Part shown: piece by piece, positions 6,692-7,258 of the stretch
Layout: the number at the start of each line of letters is the position of its first letter
How positions within the stretch are numbered: the stretch's first letter is position 1
NCBI GenBank assembly: GCA_031288815.1
Contig: JAITQR010000239.1
Coordinates: 1-7,258, forward strand
Source of the DNA: Treponema sp.
GTDB lineage: Bacteria; Spirochaetota; Spirochaetia; Treponematales; Breznakiellaceae
Length of the DNA stretch: 7,258 nt
Direction of reading: 5' to 3'
Notes under the pieces: generated by a model
The model's database searches: none
Told to the model about the DNA's origin: nothing
The model's input: only the letters and a program-made list of their open reading frames with translations
Translations under genes and position numbers: made by a program

Positions 6692-6764
6692 GCCAAGATG
6701 GCTCAGTCGGTAGAGCAGCGCACTCGTAATGCGCAGGTCGGGGGTTCGATTCCCCCTCTTGGCT
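6692..6764 (+). tRNA. tRNA-Thr, anticodon CGT
   Basis: The 73 bases fold into a full cloverleaf. The acceptor arms GCCAAGA and TCTTGGC pair. The D arm GCTC/GAGC encloses AGTCGGTA. The anticodon arm GCGCA/TGCGC encloses CTCGTAA, with anticodon CGT reading ACG. The variable loop is AGGTC, and the T arm GGGGG/CCCCC encloses TTCGATT. The discriminator base is T and CCA is not encoded, so a CCA-adding enzyme is needed. The CGT isoacceptor reads one threonine codon and usually coexists with a TGT isoacceptor. A strong promoter lies directly upstream. Remnants that look like mobile-element genes follow on the 3' side, a common site for integration. Confidence 0.97.
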
Positions 6765-6770
6765 AGACCA

Positions 6771-6795
6771 TAATTCTTTATGGGATAAGGAATTA
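6771..6795. repeat. AT-rich hairpin just after tRNA-Thr
   Basis: Arms of 11 bases (TAATTCTTTAT and ATAAGGAATTA) around GGG pair at ten positions plus one G-U. It starts 6 bases after the tRNA discriminator. No T-run follows, so it is not a standard intrinsic terminator, but it may help end or process the tRNA transcript. An overlapping alternative stem, CCATAA/TTATGG (6768-6783), competes with it. Confidence 0.5.
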
Positions 6796-6860
6796 AGGCG
6801 CAGACTACCGGACGGCCGGCGTTTCTAACTATTACGCAAAACATAAAATAGCACATAGAC

Positions 6861-6886
6861 TGGCATATAACCCGGTTTCAATGCCA
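6861..6886. repeat. Nested inverted repeat TGGCAT...ATGCCA
   Basis: Perfect 6-base outer arms (6861-6866 and 6881-6886) surround an inner AACC-C-GGTT inverted repeat (6869-6877). It lies about 18 bases upstream of the ATG of the integrase-like fragment. It could be an operator or a recombinase site, but nothing confirms this. Confidence 0.4.
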
Positions 6887-6903
6887 TTGCGGGGGTTAGG
6901 AAC

Positions 6904-6992
6904 ATGGCTAAACTTCCCTTTTCAGTTTTCAGGTGGGGCGGCGGTTTTATTACAAGCCGATATTAATACCGTATATTCATATCAGGGGATTT
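6904..6992 (+). pseudogene. Frameshifted fragment resembling the N-terminus of a tyrosine integrase
   Basis: From the ATG at 6904 the frame reads MAKLPFSVFR and stops at 6964-6966 after 20 codons. Shifting by one base near 6931-6938 restores GRRFYYK, which continues openly to 6992. The combined pattern (L/Q)PFS(V/L)FKR..RFYY resembles the opening of phage-type integrases I remember from treponemes, where it begins the arm-binding domain. That memory is not a database result. After FYYK the similarity is lost and no core domain follows, so if real it is only a remnant. AGGA lies two bases before the ATG. It is located 139 bases after the tRNA, where an element integrated at the tRNA would carry its integrase. 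Confidence 0.35.
6984..6988 (+). promoter_or_regulatory. Ribosome binding site AGGGG of the truncated HTH gene
   Basis: AGGGG, followed by ATTT and then the ATG at 6993, gives an acceptable spacing of four bases. It supports 6993 as the start rather than the upstream GTG at 6933 in the same open frame. Confidence 0.5.
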
Positions 6993-7118
6993 ATGGGAAT
7001 AAGTTATAATCCGTTGTGGAAACTCCTAATTGACAAGGGCCTTAAAAAACCGATACCTCCGTCTATGTCGACGCAGAATTACAGAAAACAGGGAACGAGG
7101 AACGGCGGAAAAACATGA
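6993..7118 (+). pseudogene. Truncated Cro/C1-type helix-turn-helix regulator
   Basis: The 41-residue frame starts MGISYNPLWKLLIDKGLKK, which matches the N-terminal first helix of the small HTH_26 (YozG-like) Cro/C1 family, proteins of about 65-75 residues that regulate transcription. Family members go on with TDLRE..GIS...LAKLGKNE. Here the sequence changes after K19 to PIPPSMSTQNY and a TGA at 7116-7118, so the recognition helix is missing and DNA binding is not expected. The change coincides with a run of six A (7044-7049). In the frame one base earlier this run reads KTD, the expected next residues, before that frame also leaves the family. A deletion joined to other DNA is the likely cause. 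The good AGGGG site suggests the gene was once intact. The TGA overlaps the next ATG by ATGA. Confidence 0.5.
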
Positions 7119-7258
7119 AGTCCCTGGTTACCGAATACAAGGTTAAAATGCTCCCGGCAAACGCCGCTGCTGACCGCCTGGCCGCCCTGTATGTTGCCGA
7201 AGGGGCGGTCCCCGCAGGATACCCCGAGTCTAACCACCACGGGAGAACAACATACCTC
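7115..7258 (+). CDS. Start of an unrecognised gene, cut by the right window edge
   Basis: From the ATG at 7115, 48 codons remain open to the window end, starting MKSLVTEYKVKM. I recognise no family. The composition returns to the GC-rich, codon-biased style of the left part of the window, with LPANAAADRLAALYVAEG forming a possible amphipathic helix, so it could be a real gene. It overlaps the stop of the truncated HTH frame by four bases (ATGA). The site upstream of this ATG is weak. M12 at 7148 has AAGG five bases before it and is an alternative start. The same frame is open back to 7046, reading TSVYVDAELQKTGNEERRKN just before the ATG, so the true gene may begin upstream and be broken there. 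Confidence 0.45.
   Translation, partial: MKSLVTEYKVKMLPANAAADRLAALYVAEGAVPAGYPESNHHGRTTYL

Larger units (their letters stand above)
6766..6903. other. AT-richer non-coding stretch between tRNA-Thr and the integrase-like fragment
   Basis: No coding sequence is supported here. The base composition is visibly more AT-rich than the genes to the left. It contains the hairpin at 6771-6795, the inverted repeat at 6861-6886 and a CCGG-rich patch near 6809-6820. No copy of the tRNA 3' end was seen in this stretch or to its right within the window. Confidence 0.5.

Noticed and set aside
6332..6856. Minus-strand open frame of 174 codons crossing the tRNA
   Set aside because: It translates the antisense of tRNA-Thr (the RGNRTPDLRITSALLYRLS type of false protein) and of the small membrane gene.
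7044..7050. AAAAAAC as a programmed frameshift site in the truncated HTH gene
   Set aside because: The heptamer is not in the phase needed for classical -1 slippage, and neither frame continues the HTH family, so decay explains it better.
1..7258. CRISPR array, complete insertion sequence or known defence system
   Set aside because: No regularly spaced repeats, complete transposase or defence-family motifs were seen on either strand.

Overview
The window most likely comes from a spirochaete, probably a Treponema-like species of fairly high GC such as those of termite guts. This is inference, not a database result. It rests on a lipoprotein signal with a relaxed spirochaete-type lipobox, an FtsH with a long Pro/Gly/Lys-rich head, a YugP-type membrane zinc peptidase, a tRNA-Thr without an encoded CCA, and an N-terminal piece of a small Cro/C1 regulator.

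The layout is divergent around an intergenic region at about 3209-3441. Leftward, four closely packed genes probably form one operon. In transcription order they are a proline-rich lipoprotein (3208-2585), the 16S rRNA uridine methyltransferase RsmE with an unusual Gly/Gln-rich insertion (2551-1754), a cytoplasmic HExxH metalloprotease-like protein with a C-terminal coiled coil (1751-966), and a secreted barrel-like protein that runs off the left edge (926 to <1). The last gene has no stop in the window.

Rightward are a YugP-family membrane zinc metallopeptidase (3442-4125), the membrane AAA+ protease FtsH (4187-6142) and a small three-helix membrane protein (6183-6512). A tRNA-Thr(CGT) follows at 6692-6764 with its own near-consensus promoter. 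Three proteins with HExxH motifs therefore sit within about 5 kb, and two of them are membrane proteases in one gene cluster. The theme is membrane-protein quality control and envelope maintenance.

Beyond the tRNA the sequence becomes AT-richer and looks like worn accessory DNA. It holds an AT-rich hairpin, an inverted repeat, a frameshifted fragment resembling an integrase N-terminus (from 6904), a truncated Cro/C1-type helix-turn-helix gene (6993-7118), and the start of an unrecognised gene overlapping it by ATGA (7115 to >7258). A decayed integrative element at the 3' side of the tRNA is the best reading, but the window ends before the far boundary could be seen. No CRISPR array, complete insertion sequence or complete new system is visible.
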